DNA of 32,894 nucleotides, taken from positions 1-32,894 of the forward strand of contig JAJZXP010000374.1 in assembly GCA_021806345.1 (NCBI GenBank), given 5' to 3'. This document shows positions 14,897-22,349 of the stretch, one piece after another. Made by a program: the position numbers and the translations under genes. Origin of the DNA: Thermoplasmata archaeon. Its GTDB lineage: Archaea; Thermoplasmatota; Thermoplasmata; Thermoplasmatales; Thermoplasmataceae. The notes below the pieces were generated by a model that had not been told where the DNA came from, made no database searches, and saw nothing but the letters and a program-made list of their open reading frames with translations. Position 1 is the stretch's first letter. The number at the start of each line of letters is the position of its first letter.

Positions 14897-15826
14897 ATGG
14901 TTTCAGAAACATATCAACAAATTGTTAATGATATAAGGAGCAATGTGAAGGGAAAAGCAATACTGGCCTGCTCAGGTGGGAACGATAGTTCGGTGCTTGC
15001 TGTACTTTCAAAGATTGCAGTAAATGAAAATGTGCTTTCTCTGTTTATTGACACAGGACTAATAAGGGAAGGAGAAAGAGAGAGAGTTGTTTCATTTTTT
15101 GAAAAGTTTGGTATAAATTACAAAGTTTTGGACAGGTCGGATCTTTTCATTTCGAAGTTACAAGGAGTAACGGATCCTGAAACCAAACGAAAAATTATAG
15201 GAGAGACGTTCATAAGAGTTTTTGAAACTGAGGCAGAGGAGAGTGGGTCAGAATACCTGCTGCAGGGAACAATTGCTCCGGACTGGATTGAAAGCGGAGG
15301 AAAAAACAGAGATACCATAAAAAGTCACCACAATGTTGGTGGACTGCCTAAAAATATGAAACTGAAGCTAGTAGAGCCTATGAGGGATTTATACAAAGAT
15401 GATGTGCGAAGCCTAAGCGATGAACTCGGCATAGATTCTCATCTGCAACCTTTTCCCGGACCTGGTCTGGCTGTAAGGATATTAGGGGAAGTGAACAGAG
15501 AAAACCTTAAAATTTTAAAAACAGCAACCAGAATCGTTGAGAGTGAAGTGGAAGAAAATTTACCGAGCGGAGAAAGGCCATGGCAATATTTTGCTGTTTA
15601 TCTTCCCATAAAAACTACCGGTATTCACGGGGATAAAAGGTCCTATGGCAATACTATTGCCATCAGGGCAATAGATTCAACCGACGCAATGACCGGAACA
15701 TTTCATCAATTTAAATGGGACCTGATTCAGGAGATTTCTAACAGAATTACAAATGAGATTCCGGAGATAAATAGAGTTGTTTTAGACATTACGGACAAAC
15801 CACCGGCAACCATAGAGTGGGAATAA
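14897..15826 (+). CDS. guaAB: GMP synthase, ATP pyrophosphatase subunit (subunit B)
   Basis: 309 residues, the size of the archaeal stand-alone subunit. It adenylates XMP and transfers ammonia to give GMP. The PP-loop reads SGGNDSS at 26-32 (Asn replaces the common Val/Ile, a variable position). Also visible are [10 protein letters not shown] (51-60), [10 protein letters not shown] (124-133), [10 protein letters not shown] (142-151) and [11 protein letters not shown] (185-195), followed by the dimerisation domain ending KPPATIEWE. In archaea the glutaminase subunit is a separate gene, not in this window. Start ATG 14897, 4 nt after the membrane-protein stop. IMP dehydrogenase, the preceding enzyme of the pathway, is at 25715. 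Confidence 0.96.
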   Translation: MVSETYQQIVNDIRSNVKGKAILACSGGNDSSVLAVLSKIAVNENVLSLFIDTGLIREGERERVVSFFEKFGINYKVLDRSDLFISKLQGVTDPETKRKIIGETFIRVFETEAEESGSEYLLQGTIAPDWIESGGKNRDTIKSHHNVGGLPKNMKLKLVEPMRDLYKDDVRSLSDELGIDSHLQPFPGPGLAVRILGEVNRENLKILKTATRIVESEVEENLPSGERPWQYFAVYLPIKTTGIHGDKRSYGNTIAIRAIDSTDAMTGTFHQFKWDLIQEISNRITNEIPEINRVVLDITDKPPATIEWE

Positions 15827-15882
15827 AATAACACTGAACATACGACTTCAGTTGTAGATTTTCTGCCTTTAGATCATAAACG

Positions 15883-15891
15883 AATATATAG
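15883..15891 (+). promoter_or_regulatory. TATA box for uS2
   Basis: AATATATAG centred 27 nt before the TTG start at 15914. Confidence 0.5.
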
Positions 15892-15913
15892 TTTAAAGAA
15901 ATATTCCACAACC

Positions 15914-16537
15914 TTGACAGCAAAAGAAATTACCGGAACAGTAGAAGAACTTCTAATTTCGGAAGAAGAGTACCAAAAATCCGGAGTTCATATAGGAACT
16001 CAGGTTAAAAACCAAGATATGGTTAAGTATATATTCAAAATAAGAAATGATGGTCTTTACCTACTTGATATAAACATAACAGATAAAATGCTAAAAACTG
16101 CGGGAATGATGTTGTCCAGATTGGACCCAAAGGACATATTGGTTGTGGCCCAACGACAGTATGCATTCAGACCAGTTACCAAGTTTTCTGAAGTCATAGG
16201 ATCTAAGTCCATTGTCGGCAGATTTATTCCAGGAACTCTCACAAATCACCAACTTCCTACATATCAGGAAACTAAAGCCATCGTGGTCACTGATCCACTG
16301 GCAGATACACAGGTTATGAAAGAGGCAAAAAATGTAGGAGTTCCAATCATAGCATTTTGTGATGCTAATAATAAGACTGACTTCGTTGATCTTGTTATAC
16401 CAAGTAATAACAAAGGCAGGAGATCATTGGCATTGGTCTACTGGCTCCTATCAAGGGAGATATTGAAGAATAGGGGAGAAATCTCAAAATACGAAGATTT
16501 CAAACACACCATTGAAGACTTTGAATCTCAGATTTAA
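15914..16537 (+). CDS. rps2: Small ribosomal subunit protein uS2
   Basis: 207 residues, typical for archaeal/eukaryotic-type uS2. Family features: YQKSGVHIGTQVKN near the start, DPKDILVVAQRQYAFRPV in the middle, RFIPGTLTNHQLPTYQE, and VPIIAFCDANNKTDFVDLVIPSNNKGR in the second half. Translation starts at TTG 15914, supported by the TATA box 27 nt upstream and by the absence of an in-frame ATG before the conserved core. Here it stands alone, whereas in many archaea it sits next to rpoN/rpoK/eno genes. Its last 4 nt overlap the convergent endA stop. Confidence 0.96.
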   Translation: MTAKEITGTVEELLISEEEYQKSGVHIGTQVKNQDMVKYIFKIRNDGLYLLDINITDKMLKTAGMMLSRLDPKDILVVAQRQYAFRPVTKFSEVIGSKSIVGRFIPGTLTNHQLPTYQETKAIVVTDPLADTQVMKEAKNVGVPIIAFCDANNKTDFVDLVIPSNNKGRRSLALVYWLLSREILKNRGEISKYEDFKHTIEDFESQI

Positions 16538-17451
16538 AATAAACTCCTTACTCTTTTAACTTTAACGAAAACGAGTTTATTTTCAAATTCAGTCGCAAAT
16601 AACATGCCCTTTTTTACTGAATTTGCCACCCTTACTGCCCTGCTTACTTCAAACCACTCAAGATCTTTTTCCAAAAGAAGAATTAAGAACTCAGAATGTA
16701 GATCGATGCTGCTTTTATAAACTCTGAAGTTACATCCGTACTTGAATCCAGATTTCACAATCATTCCATTGTTGACCAAAAAATTATAAGTTCGATTTGA
16801 CAGACTCTTATCCCATTTATTCTTGAAATATTTGGTTTCATTTTCAGATAGGATTTTTACTTGCCCAATATTGTATCCTACCCAGCCTGGAACGCTTTCT
16901 GGTTCGCATAATGAATGTTTACCGAAAGATATGGGATTGCAATCCTTCGTATTAATTGTGTTTTCTTTTCCAATAACCTCTTCGGTTACTTGATAAAGTG
17001 TTATGTCCCCATCTTCGTCCACTGAAGATACAAATCCATTTAGGGTCTTGATGAGCCAATTTGGGTTAATTGAAGAATTTTCCATTATGGGAAAAACCTG
17101 TCTTCCTTCGCTTTTTTTCTCATGCTTCTTAGAAACAGAAAAGTGATCTGGCTCAATGGAGATTTTTGCACCATCGCTCTTAATTTCAACGTAGCTCCTA
17201 AGCATTGGTATTTCCTCATCAGTCAATAGTGCTGGCAGCAAATTTGCTAAAGTCATTTTTTGTCCTATTTCACAGGTTATTTTTTCCACTGAAAAAAGAT
17301 AAATTGCTTCGAATGGTTTTAAAACAAGATCTCCTTCAAGAATTGTACCTACTGAATATCTGCTATGCAAATAGTTTGGAGTTTTTCCATTTGTAATTAA
17401 AAAAGATATTCCATTGCAAATAGCTTTCTTAGATTGGTTTTTGCTTTCCAT
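16534..17451 (-). CDS. endA: tRNA-splicing endonuclease, two-repeat (alpha2) type
   Basis: 305 residues, the length of the fused type found in Thermoplasma and Archaeoglobus, which acts as a homodimer on bulge-helix-bulge introns. The catalytic C-terminal repeat has GFKYGCNFRVY (Tyr245), HSEFLI (His252) and RVANSVKKGM (Lys280/281), giving the Tyr-His-Lys triad. The N-terminal ~150 residues are the degenerate repeat and hold no triad. The Tyr-His spacing (7) is a few residues shorter than in the Methanocaldococcus enzyme as I recall it. ATG 17451 lies inside the end of the upstream GTPase gene (23-nt overlap), so the two are translationally linked. The 3' end overlaps rps2 by 4 nt. Confidence 0.93.
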   Translation of the reverse strand: MESKNQSKKAICNGISFLITNGKTPNYLHSRYSVGTILEGDLVLKPFEAIYLFSVEKITCEIGQKMTLANLLPALLTDEEIPMLRSYVEIKSDGAKISIEPDHFSVSKKHEKKSEGRQVFPIMENSSINPNWLIKTLNGFVSSVDEDGDITLYQVTEEVIGKENTINTKDCNPISFGKHSLCEPESVPGWVGYNIGQVKILSENETKYFKNKWDKSLSNRTYNFLVNNGMIVKSGFKYGCNFRVYKSSIDLHSEFLILLLEKDLEWFEVSRAVRVANSVKKGMLFATEFENKLVFVKVKRVRSLF

Positions 17452-17947
17452 TGACCCTTACCAGCAGATTGTTTGCAATTTTTTGCATCATTCCATTCAC
17501 CGAATCTGAACTCTTTGAACTCACCATGTATAGACCGATATTATTTTTCTTGGCAAAGGGTTCAAGCTCTTCAACCCATGTCTGAGCTTCATACTTACGA
17601 TCAATTTTGTTTGCAACTAGAGCAACTTCTGTCTTATCATTCATTCCCTTCAAGAATTTTGTAATTTCCTGCTGATCAAATCTTTTGGTAACGTCCACAA
17701 CGATTAAAACAGCTGCAGATCCAGAAATACTTTTTACATCTGCCGGATATCCATCAACCTCGTTAATCATTAATTCAGCGTGTGATTTTGTCTCTCCAAG
17801 AGTTACTCCAATTTTCTTTTTAAGAAGTCCTTTCCCCATGAAATTGCCTGCATCACTGTCGAACACAAGCCTTGCAATAATAGAGCTTTTGCCGGCGTCA
17901 GATTTTCCTACGAATGTTACTTTCCAAATGTACCGGCTGGTAATCAT
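17429..17947 (-). CDS. Small Ras/Rab-like GTPase with degenerate G3
   Basis: 172 residues from ATG 17947. The P-loop GKSDAGKS is at 14-21, a switch Thr (IGVTLG) at 49, the hydrophobic AVLIVVDVT strand at 79-87, G4 NKID at 113-116 and G5 SSKS at 143-146, in the order of small GTPases of the Ras superfamily. The G3 motif (DTAGQE) is not recognisable: the stretch INEVDGYPADVKS (61-73) lacks DxxG and the catalytic Gln. It may bind but not hydrolyse GTP well. A TTG at 17950 is directly upstream, but the ATG fits the TATA box 25 nt away. Promoter-proximal gene of a pair with endA. Cellular role unknown. Confidence 0.82.
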   Translation of the reverse strand: MITSRYIWKVTFVGKSDAGKSSIIARLVFDSDAGNFMGKGLLKKKIGVTLGETKSHAELMINEVDGYPADVKSISGSAAVLIVVDVTKRFDQQEITKFLKGMNDKTEVALVANKIDRKYEAQTWVEELEPFAKKNNIGLYMVSSKSSDSVNGMMQKIANNLLVRVNGKQKPI

Positions 17948-17964
17948 CAAGCCACGATTTTTTA

Positions 17965-17976
17965 CATAATTATAAT
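17965..17976 (-). promoter_or_regulatory. TATA box for GTPase-endA operon
   Basis: Minus strand ATTATAATTATG, centred about 25 nt before ATG 17947. Confidence 0.5.
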
Positions 17977-18013
17977 AGTTTTCATTAAGGTCTTATTTTC
18001 TACTATGTTTTTG

Positions 18014-18037
18014 TGATTCTTTTGGATATAAGAATCA
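18014..18037. repeat. Inverted repeat directly upstream of the aminotransferase TATA box
   Basis: TGATTCTT (18014-18021) and AAGAATCA (18030-18037) are perfect 8-bp arms with an 8-bp spacer, so the half-sites lie on one face about 1.5 turns apart. The repeat abuts the TATA element at 18038-18050, the usual place for an archaeal operator or activator site. Confidence 0.45.
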
Positions 18038-18050
18038 AATAAAACTTTTA
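18038..18050 (+). promoter_or_regulatory. TATA box for aminotransferase-coaD operon
   Basis: AATAAAACTTTTA centred about 28 nt before ATG 18072, suggesting a leaderless transcript. Confidence 0.45.
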
Positions 18051-18071
18051 AGATAAAATCAATATCCTACT

Positions 18072-19280
18072 ATGAAGTATGAATTTTCTAAGAATGTTAA
18101 TTTGATGAAGCCATCAGAGATTAGAGAATTGAATAAGATGGCTTCCACTCCCGGTTTAATTTCTTTGGGAGGAGGGATGCCAAGCCCAGAGAGTTTTCCC
18201 GTTGAAGAATTAAAAGATATAATGAATTATGTGATGGATAATGAATCAGGACTTGCATTGCAGTATGGAAATACATTGGGTAACTTGAATGCCAGAAGAG
18301 AAATATCAAATTTATTACTGAGAACAGAGAAGTTCCAGTCCGAATTAGAGAACATAATTGTAAATTCTGGGTCACAACAGGGTTTGTACGAACTGGCTTC
18401 TGTGCTTGCCAATCCCGGAGACACCGTCATAACAGAGGAGCCTACATATGTGGGTGCAGTGTCGGCGTTTTCAGCAAATGGGTTGAGAATGGAGGGAGTT
18501 CCGGTAGATGAAAATGGAATGAAGGTCGAATTAGTAGAGGATCTTATTCATCGTTTAAATAGCGAAGGAAAGCCTCCTAGATTCATATACACTATTCCAA
18601 CATTCCAGAATCCTACGGGTTATACTATGCCTTTGGATAGACGAAAGCATTTATTGGAGATTTCCAAAACCTATGAGATTCCCCTCATTGAGGATAATCC
18701 GTATGGTCAACTGAGATACTATGGTGACGCTGTTAAACCAATCCGTTCAATGAATGGAGGAGAGGATGTGATATATTTGGGAACATTTTCTAAAGTAATG
18801 ACTCCGGGACTGAGAATGGGTTATACAGTTGCACCCACAGAGGTTATGGAGAAATTTAACTTGATAAAACAGGCACTAGACCTTGCAAGCAACTCATTTT
18901 CCCAGTCAGTCGCTGCTGAATACATAAAAAGAGGGGTAATCTATAAGCAAATTGAGATAAATAAAAAAATATACAGGGTGAAAAGAGATGCAATGGTAAA
19001 TGCCCTTGATGAGTATATGGGCGAAGTTGCTGAATTTTCAAGACCAGAAGGTGGAATGTTTGTTTGGACAACTCTCCATGACCAAATAGATACAAGGAAG
19101 ATGATTGCAAGTGCGATTAAAAATGGAGTAGCGTATGTAAGTGGTCAGGCCTTTACAACAAATGGAACCCAGAAGAGATCTATGAGATTGAACTTCACAT
19201 TCAGTACTGTTGATAATCTAAAGGAAGGTATACGAAGACTCAAGAAAACAGTGGATGAAATTGCTGCAAAAGCAGAATGA
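18072..19280 (+). CDS. PLP-dependent class I/II aminotransferase (2-aminoadipate/aromatic type)
   Basis: 402 residues of fold type I. The internal-aldimine lysine is Lys241 in GTFSKVMTPGLRMGY; Asn180 in PTFQNPTG, Asp208 and Tyr211 in IEDNPYG contact PLP, and the C-terminal arginine is in MRLNFTF. The opening (LISLGGGMPSPESFP) and QYGNTLGNLNARREIS are typical of the LysN/ARO8/MocR-like subgroup that handles 2-aminoadipate, aromatic and branched-chain substrates. The preferred substrate cannot be read from sequence. ATG 18072 has a TATA box at leaderless distance and an inverted repeat just upstream. The following coaD gene starts 26 nt before this stop. Confidence 0.92.
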   Translation: MKYEFSKNVNLMKPSEIRELNKMASTPGLISLGGGMPSPESFPVEELKDIMNYVMDNESGLALQYGNTLGNLNARREISNLLLRTEKFQSELENIIVNSGSQQGLYELASVLANPGDTVITEEPTYVGAVSAFSANGLRMEGVPVDENGMKVELVEDLIHRLNSEGKPPRFIYTIPTFQNPTGYTMPLDRRKHLLEISKTYEIPLIEDNPYGQLRYYGDAVKPIRSMNGGEDVIYLGTFSKVMTPGLRMGYTVAPTEVMEKFNLIKQALDLASNSFSQSVAAEYIKRGVIYKQIEINKKIYRVKRDAMVNALDEYMGEVAEFSRPEGGMFVWTTLHDQIDTRKMIASAIKNGVAYVSGQAFTTNGTQKRSMRLNFTFSTVDNLKEGIRRLKKTVDEIAAKAE

Positions 19281-20205
19281 AATAACAATTGTTGCTGGAA
19301 CATTCAGCTACCTTCATAGGGGACATATAGACCTTTTGAATCGTGCGATTAAGACTGGGAAATACATTATAGTTGGTATCACCAGCGAAGGATATGCGAA
19401 AATGACCAAGCATTATGAACCCCCTTCATATGATCTGAGAGTTCGAGGAGTGGAAGACTACTTAACTAAGAGAGGCGCTAAATTCACAATTAAAAAACTT
19501 GAAAACAATCAGGGGGATTCCACCACAAAAGAGAATTATTCCACCATAGTAGTCTCAGAAGAAACAAAAATGAGTGCTCTTACAATAAACAAAAAAAGAG
19601 TGTTAAATGGATTAAAGCCATTGAAGGTTGCTGTAGTCAGGTCAAGAGTGGCCGATGATGGTTTTATTTTAAGCTCAACAAGGATAAGCAATGATGAAAT
19701 TGACAGAACAGGAAAACGTTTGATTCCATTGAAAATAGTAATAATAGGAGGATTGAACATGGATGAGAAAAAAATTTTACGTTCCATTCACATTTTTTTC
19801 AAAGATGTTCCCTTAAATTATAAGATTCTTGAAAAAACAATCGCCTCTTTCGAAAACTCAGATGATGTTAAACGTGATTATCTAAGCGAGATAAAAACCA
19901 ATGATTACTTATTTATGATTCGTGAATTGTTCGAATCCTCAAATTTTTCGAATATCCTAAATATAAAGATAGAGTGTACTATTTTAGACAAAAATGGATA
20001 TTTGACGACCGGCTACAGTAGCACAAGGCAATTAAATCCGTCTCAGATAAAGTACATTAAGCGGATGACTGAAAGTAAAAAACTTATCAAACTACTTGAT
20101 GGAAAAAACTTAAAGGCAATGGTCAAGGAGTCAATAGATTCTTCCATGTATTCCAGACTTCATCCGGGTGATTTTAATATGATGGGTTTTATTGACACGG
20201 AATGA
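19255..20205 (+). CDS. coaD: Archaeal phosphopantetheine adenylyltransferase fused to a DUF84-like domain
   Basis: 316 residues, about twice the length of archaeal CoaD. Residues about 9-155 form the nucleotidyltransferase: GTFSYLHRGH (His21-x-Gly-His24, the HxGH adenylyl-transfer motif), the binding segment VGITSEGYAKM, TIVVSEET, and SSTRIS, the ISSTRI-like signature. It makes dephospho-CoA from 4'-phosphopantetheine. Residues about 160-316 are a second domain; KIECTILDKNGYLTTGYSST and the following helix resemble the DUF84 (YjjX/XTPase) family, but its N-terminal substrate motif is weak, so this is tentative. The gene overlaps the aminotransferase by 26 nt. CoaBC, an earlier enzyme of the pathway, is at 29511-30665. 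Confidence 0.82.
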   Translation: MKLLQKQNEITIVAGTFSYLHRGHIDLLNRAIKTGKYIIVGITSEGYAKMTKHYEPPSYDLRVRGVEDYLTKRGAKFTIKKLENNQGDSTTKENYSTIVVSEETKMSALTINKKRVLNGLKPLKVAVVRSRVADDGFILSSTRISNDEIDRTGKRLIPLKIVIIGGLNMDEKKILRSIHIFFKDVPLNYKILEKTIASFENSDDVKRDYLSEIKTNDYLFMIRELFESSNFSNILNIKIECTILDKNGYLTTGYSSTRQLNPSQIKYIKRMTESKKLIKLLDGKNLKAMVKESIDSSMYSRLHPGDFNMMGFIDTE

Positions 20206-20239
20206 TCAATAGACATATTAACGTGAATTTAATGTTTAA

Positions 20240-20545
20240 ATGAAAAACATGGTTACAAAAGAACAGATTCTTGAGGAATTAAAGGTGGTAGAAGATCCTG
20301 AAATTGGGATGGATGTCGTTAACCTCGGGCTGATCTATGAAGTTAATATAAATGGTGATAAGATTTTGATCAAGATGACGATGACAGCACCGACATGTCC
20401 AGTAACTCCATGGATCTTATCAGAAGTACAAAAAATTGTGGAAAATATAGAAGGAGTGGAAATGGCTGATGTTGAACTTGTTTGGGAACCGCCATGGAAT
20501 CCTGAAAGAATGTCGGAGGAGGCTAGAGAAGCTTTGAACATGTGA
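20240..20545 (+). CDS. MIP18/DUF59 family Fe-S assembly protein
   Basis: 101 residues, a full-length single domain. It has the family's VxDPEIGMDVVNLGLIYEV pattern near residues 16-35 and TAPTCP with the conserved Cys53, and closes with LVWEPPWNPERMSEEAR, the usual C-terminal motif. Relatives (SufT, PaaD, CIA2) help deliver iron-sulfur clusters. ATG 20240 is used; an in-frame ATG 9 nt later would also work. It is followed after 72 nt by the TBP gene, which has its own promoter. Targets are unknown; Fe-S proteins nearby include ABCE1, MqnC and MqnE. Confidence 0.93.
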   Translation: MKNMVTKEQILEELKVVEDPEIGMDVVNLGLIYEVNINGDKILIKMTMTAPTCPVTPWILSEVQKIVENIEGVEMADVELVWEPPWNPERMSEEAREALNM

Positions 20546-20580
20546 AATGGCCAAAATTTGTAATATGCGTTACTATCATG

Positions 20581-20600
20581 TTTATATATAGTTTAAATAT
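20581..20600 (+). promoter_or_regulatory. Strong TATA region for the tbp gene
   Basis: TTTATATATAG followed by TTTAAATAT, the most TATA-like stretch in the window. The first box is centred about 32 nt before ATG 20618, giving a leader of only a few bases. A strong box here would suit autoregulation by TBP, but that is inference. Confidence 0.55.
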
Positions 20601-20617
20601 CAGACCTTTAGAGTTTT

Positions 20618-21172
20618 ATGAGTGAAAGAGAAAAGATTAATATAGAGAACATTGTAGCATCGACTTCATTGGCAGAACACCTTGACTTAAGCAAAATTGC
20701 ATTAGCACTTGAAGGTTCTGAGTATGAACCTGAACAGTTTCCAGGATTGATCTATAGACTGAAAGAACCTAAGACCGCAGTTCTTATTTTTAGAAGCGGA
20801 AAGGTGAACTGCACCGGGGCTAAAAATCTCCCTAATGTTAGATTGACTATTCAAACTATTATTAGTACTCTTAAAAAGGCTGGAATTGAAGTCTACGATT
20901 CTCCAGATATTGTTGTGCAGAACATTGTTGCAGTATATGATCTTGAAGCTGACCTCAATTTAACACAAATAGCAATGTCACTTGGTCTTGAAAATGTGGA
21001 ATATGAGCCAGAACAGTTTCCCGGGCTTGTATACAGAGTTGAAGAGCCAAAGGTAGTTCTTCTGTTATTTGGTTCAGGCAAGGTTGTGTGCACCGGAGCA
21101 AAGGAAGAAAGTGAAATCGAACAGGCAGTGATAAAGGTTAAAAAGGAACTGCAAAAAGTAGGACTAATCTAG
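20618..21172 (+). CDS. tbp: TATA-box-binding protein
   Basis: 184 residues, the archaeal TBP size. Two imperfect repeats form the saddle: repeat 1 has NIVASTSLAEHLDL, EPEQFPGL (37-44) and GKVNCTGAK (61-69); repeat 2 has NIVAVYDLEADLNL, EPEQFPGL (130-137) and GKVVCTGAK (about 154-162). The DNA-intercalating aromatic positions are phenylalanines in FPGL and in LIF/LLF. It directs RNA polymerase recruitment with TFB. ATG 20618; own promoter just upstream. The last 9 nt overlap the convergent truD gene. Confidence 0.98.
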   Translation: MSEREKINIENIVASTSLAEHLDLSKIALALEGSEYEPEQFPGLIYRLKEPKTAVLIFRSGKVNCTGAKNLPNVRLTIQTIISTLKKAGIEVYDSPDIVVQNIVAVYDLEADLNLTQIAMSLGLENVEYEPEQFPGLVYRVEEPKVVLLLFGSGKVVCTGAKEESEIEQAVIKVKKELQKVGLI

Positions 21173-22345
21173 TCCAAATAACTGATCTAAAAGCACTGTA
21201 GCGTACATTCCCTTTCCCAATGAGAACGAATATTTGTCCATTGAAATTAATTTGAAATCTATTGGTTTTATTGAGATTCCCCTGTAATTTCCAGTTGAGG
21301 TCAATTCGGGTTTTGATTGAATTTTAAAATCTTTTCTTTCAATTTTGAACTTATCCATTATTTTTCCCATTATTTCACCAGGAATCCCCTCTTGCCTGTC
21401 AGTCATAGTACCAATTAGGGGAGCTAATGGCACAACCATTCCCTCTACTGAGAGTTTGTTTAACCTTTGAAGGTTAAACGCAGTTGCTTCAATTTTTTTT
21501 CCTTCGGTAATGTTGTAATATTCATCAATAGGGGAAACAAGGTCTCCTTCAATAATCTCTATGGGAGTGGATACATATTTTTTTCTTTCTTCCAGGATTT
21601 CGTTAAAAATATACGATTGAAATGCGTGAACAAACATTATTCTTAAACTTCTTGGAAGAGAGTCAAATGCATCTTCGTATGATTTCCCTGAAATCAGTTC
21701 TGACATTAACGCCCTTTCAAACTGGAGATGTTCTGGAAACTCCTTGATTCCTTTCTTATAGTCCCATGATTGGCTTAGATTAATTCTGTATTCCTCATTG
21801 TCAGTCCCCGGAGTGAAAAGGTATGTCTTTATCGCACTCTCCAGCCCATTCTTTACCAGTTGTTCTCCGATGAGGTGGGTGTTTTTTCTCAATTGGCCAA
21901 ATCTTTGAATGCCAAAATAATTCCAGAAAAACAGATTCTGACTTTTGGAAGTAACAAAATCTCTAACCTTAATCAGTTCTGATTCCTGAGACTCTACTCT
22001 GATCTCGAACTTATTTCCTAGTAGGTCACCCAGATCAATAATTTTATCAGTCTTAAAGCGGTCTAACTCTTCTACATCCTTGATCTTTATTTGCTCAGGA
22101 ATTTTTTCCGCGTTTATGCAAAAATACTGAGTTGTAACTGCGCGCTTATCCTTTGTTCCAGCGTAAGTGATTCGTTTCCTGCTTATTCCCAAGTATCTGG
22201 AGAATTCTATAACAAAGTGGTTAGTTTCCCAATTTTTCAACCTCAATTTTAGAACTGTGTATTTGCCGTTTTCTTGCATGGAAACTTGTTGAGGAATTTC
22301 AACTACCTGAAAGTCCTCCGCTTCCATTTTAATCTTAAAGGTCAT
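21164..22345 (-). CDS. truD: tRNA pseudouridine synthase TruD
   Basis: 393 residues, normal for archaeal TruD, which makes pseudouridine-13 in tRNA. Catalytic Asp66 lies in YAGTKDKRAVTTQ, the family hallmark. Other family segments: LGISRKRITYAGTKD leading into it, FFWNYFGIQRFGQLR around 130-145, and LRIMFVHAFQSYIFNEIL in the TRUD insertion domain. The N-terminus (KMEAEDFQVVEIP) is the usual TruD opening. ATG 22345 lies 4 nt after the mqnC stop, so mqnC and truD share a transcript. The final 9 nt overlap the tbp stop on the other strand. Confidence 0.96.
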   Translation of the reverse strand: MTFKIKMEAEDFQVVEIPQQVSMQENGKYTVLKLRLKNWETNHFVIEFSRYLGISRKRITYAGTKDKRAVTTQYFCINAEKIPEQIKIKDVEELDRFKTDKIIDLGDLLGNKFEIRVESQESELIKVRDFVTSKSQNLFFWNYFGIQRFGQLRKNTHLIGEQLVKNGLESAIKTYLFTPGTDNEEYRINLSQSWDYKKGIKEFPEHLQFERALMSELISGKSYEDAFDSLPRSLRIMFVHAFQSYIFNEILEERKKYVSTPIEIIEGDLVSPIDEYYNITEGKKIEATAFNLQRLNKLSVEGMVVPLAPLIGTMTDRQEGIPGEIMGKIMDKFKIERKDFKIQSKPELTSTGNYRGISIKPIDFKLISMDKYSFSLGKGMYATVLLDQLFGLD

Positions 22346-22349
22346 TTAA

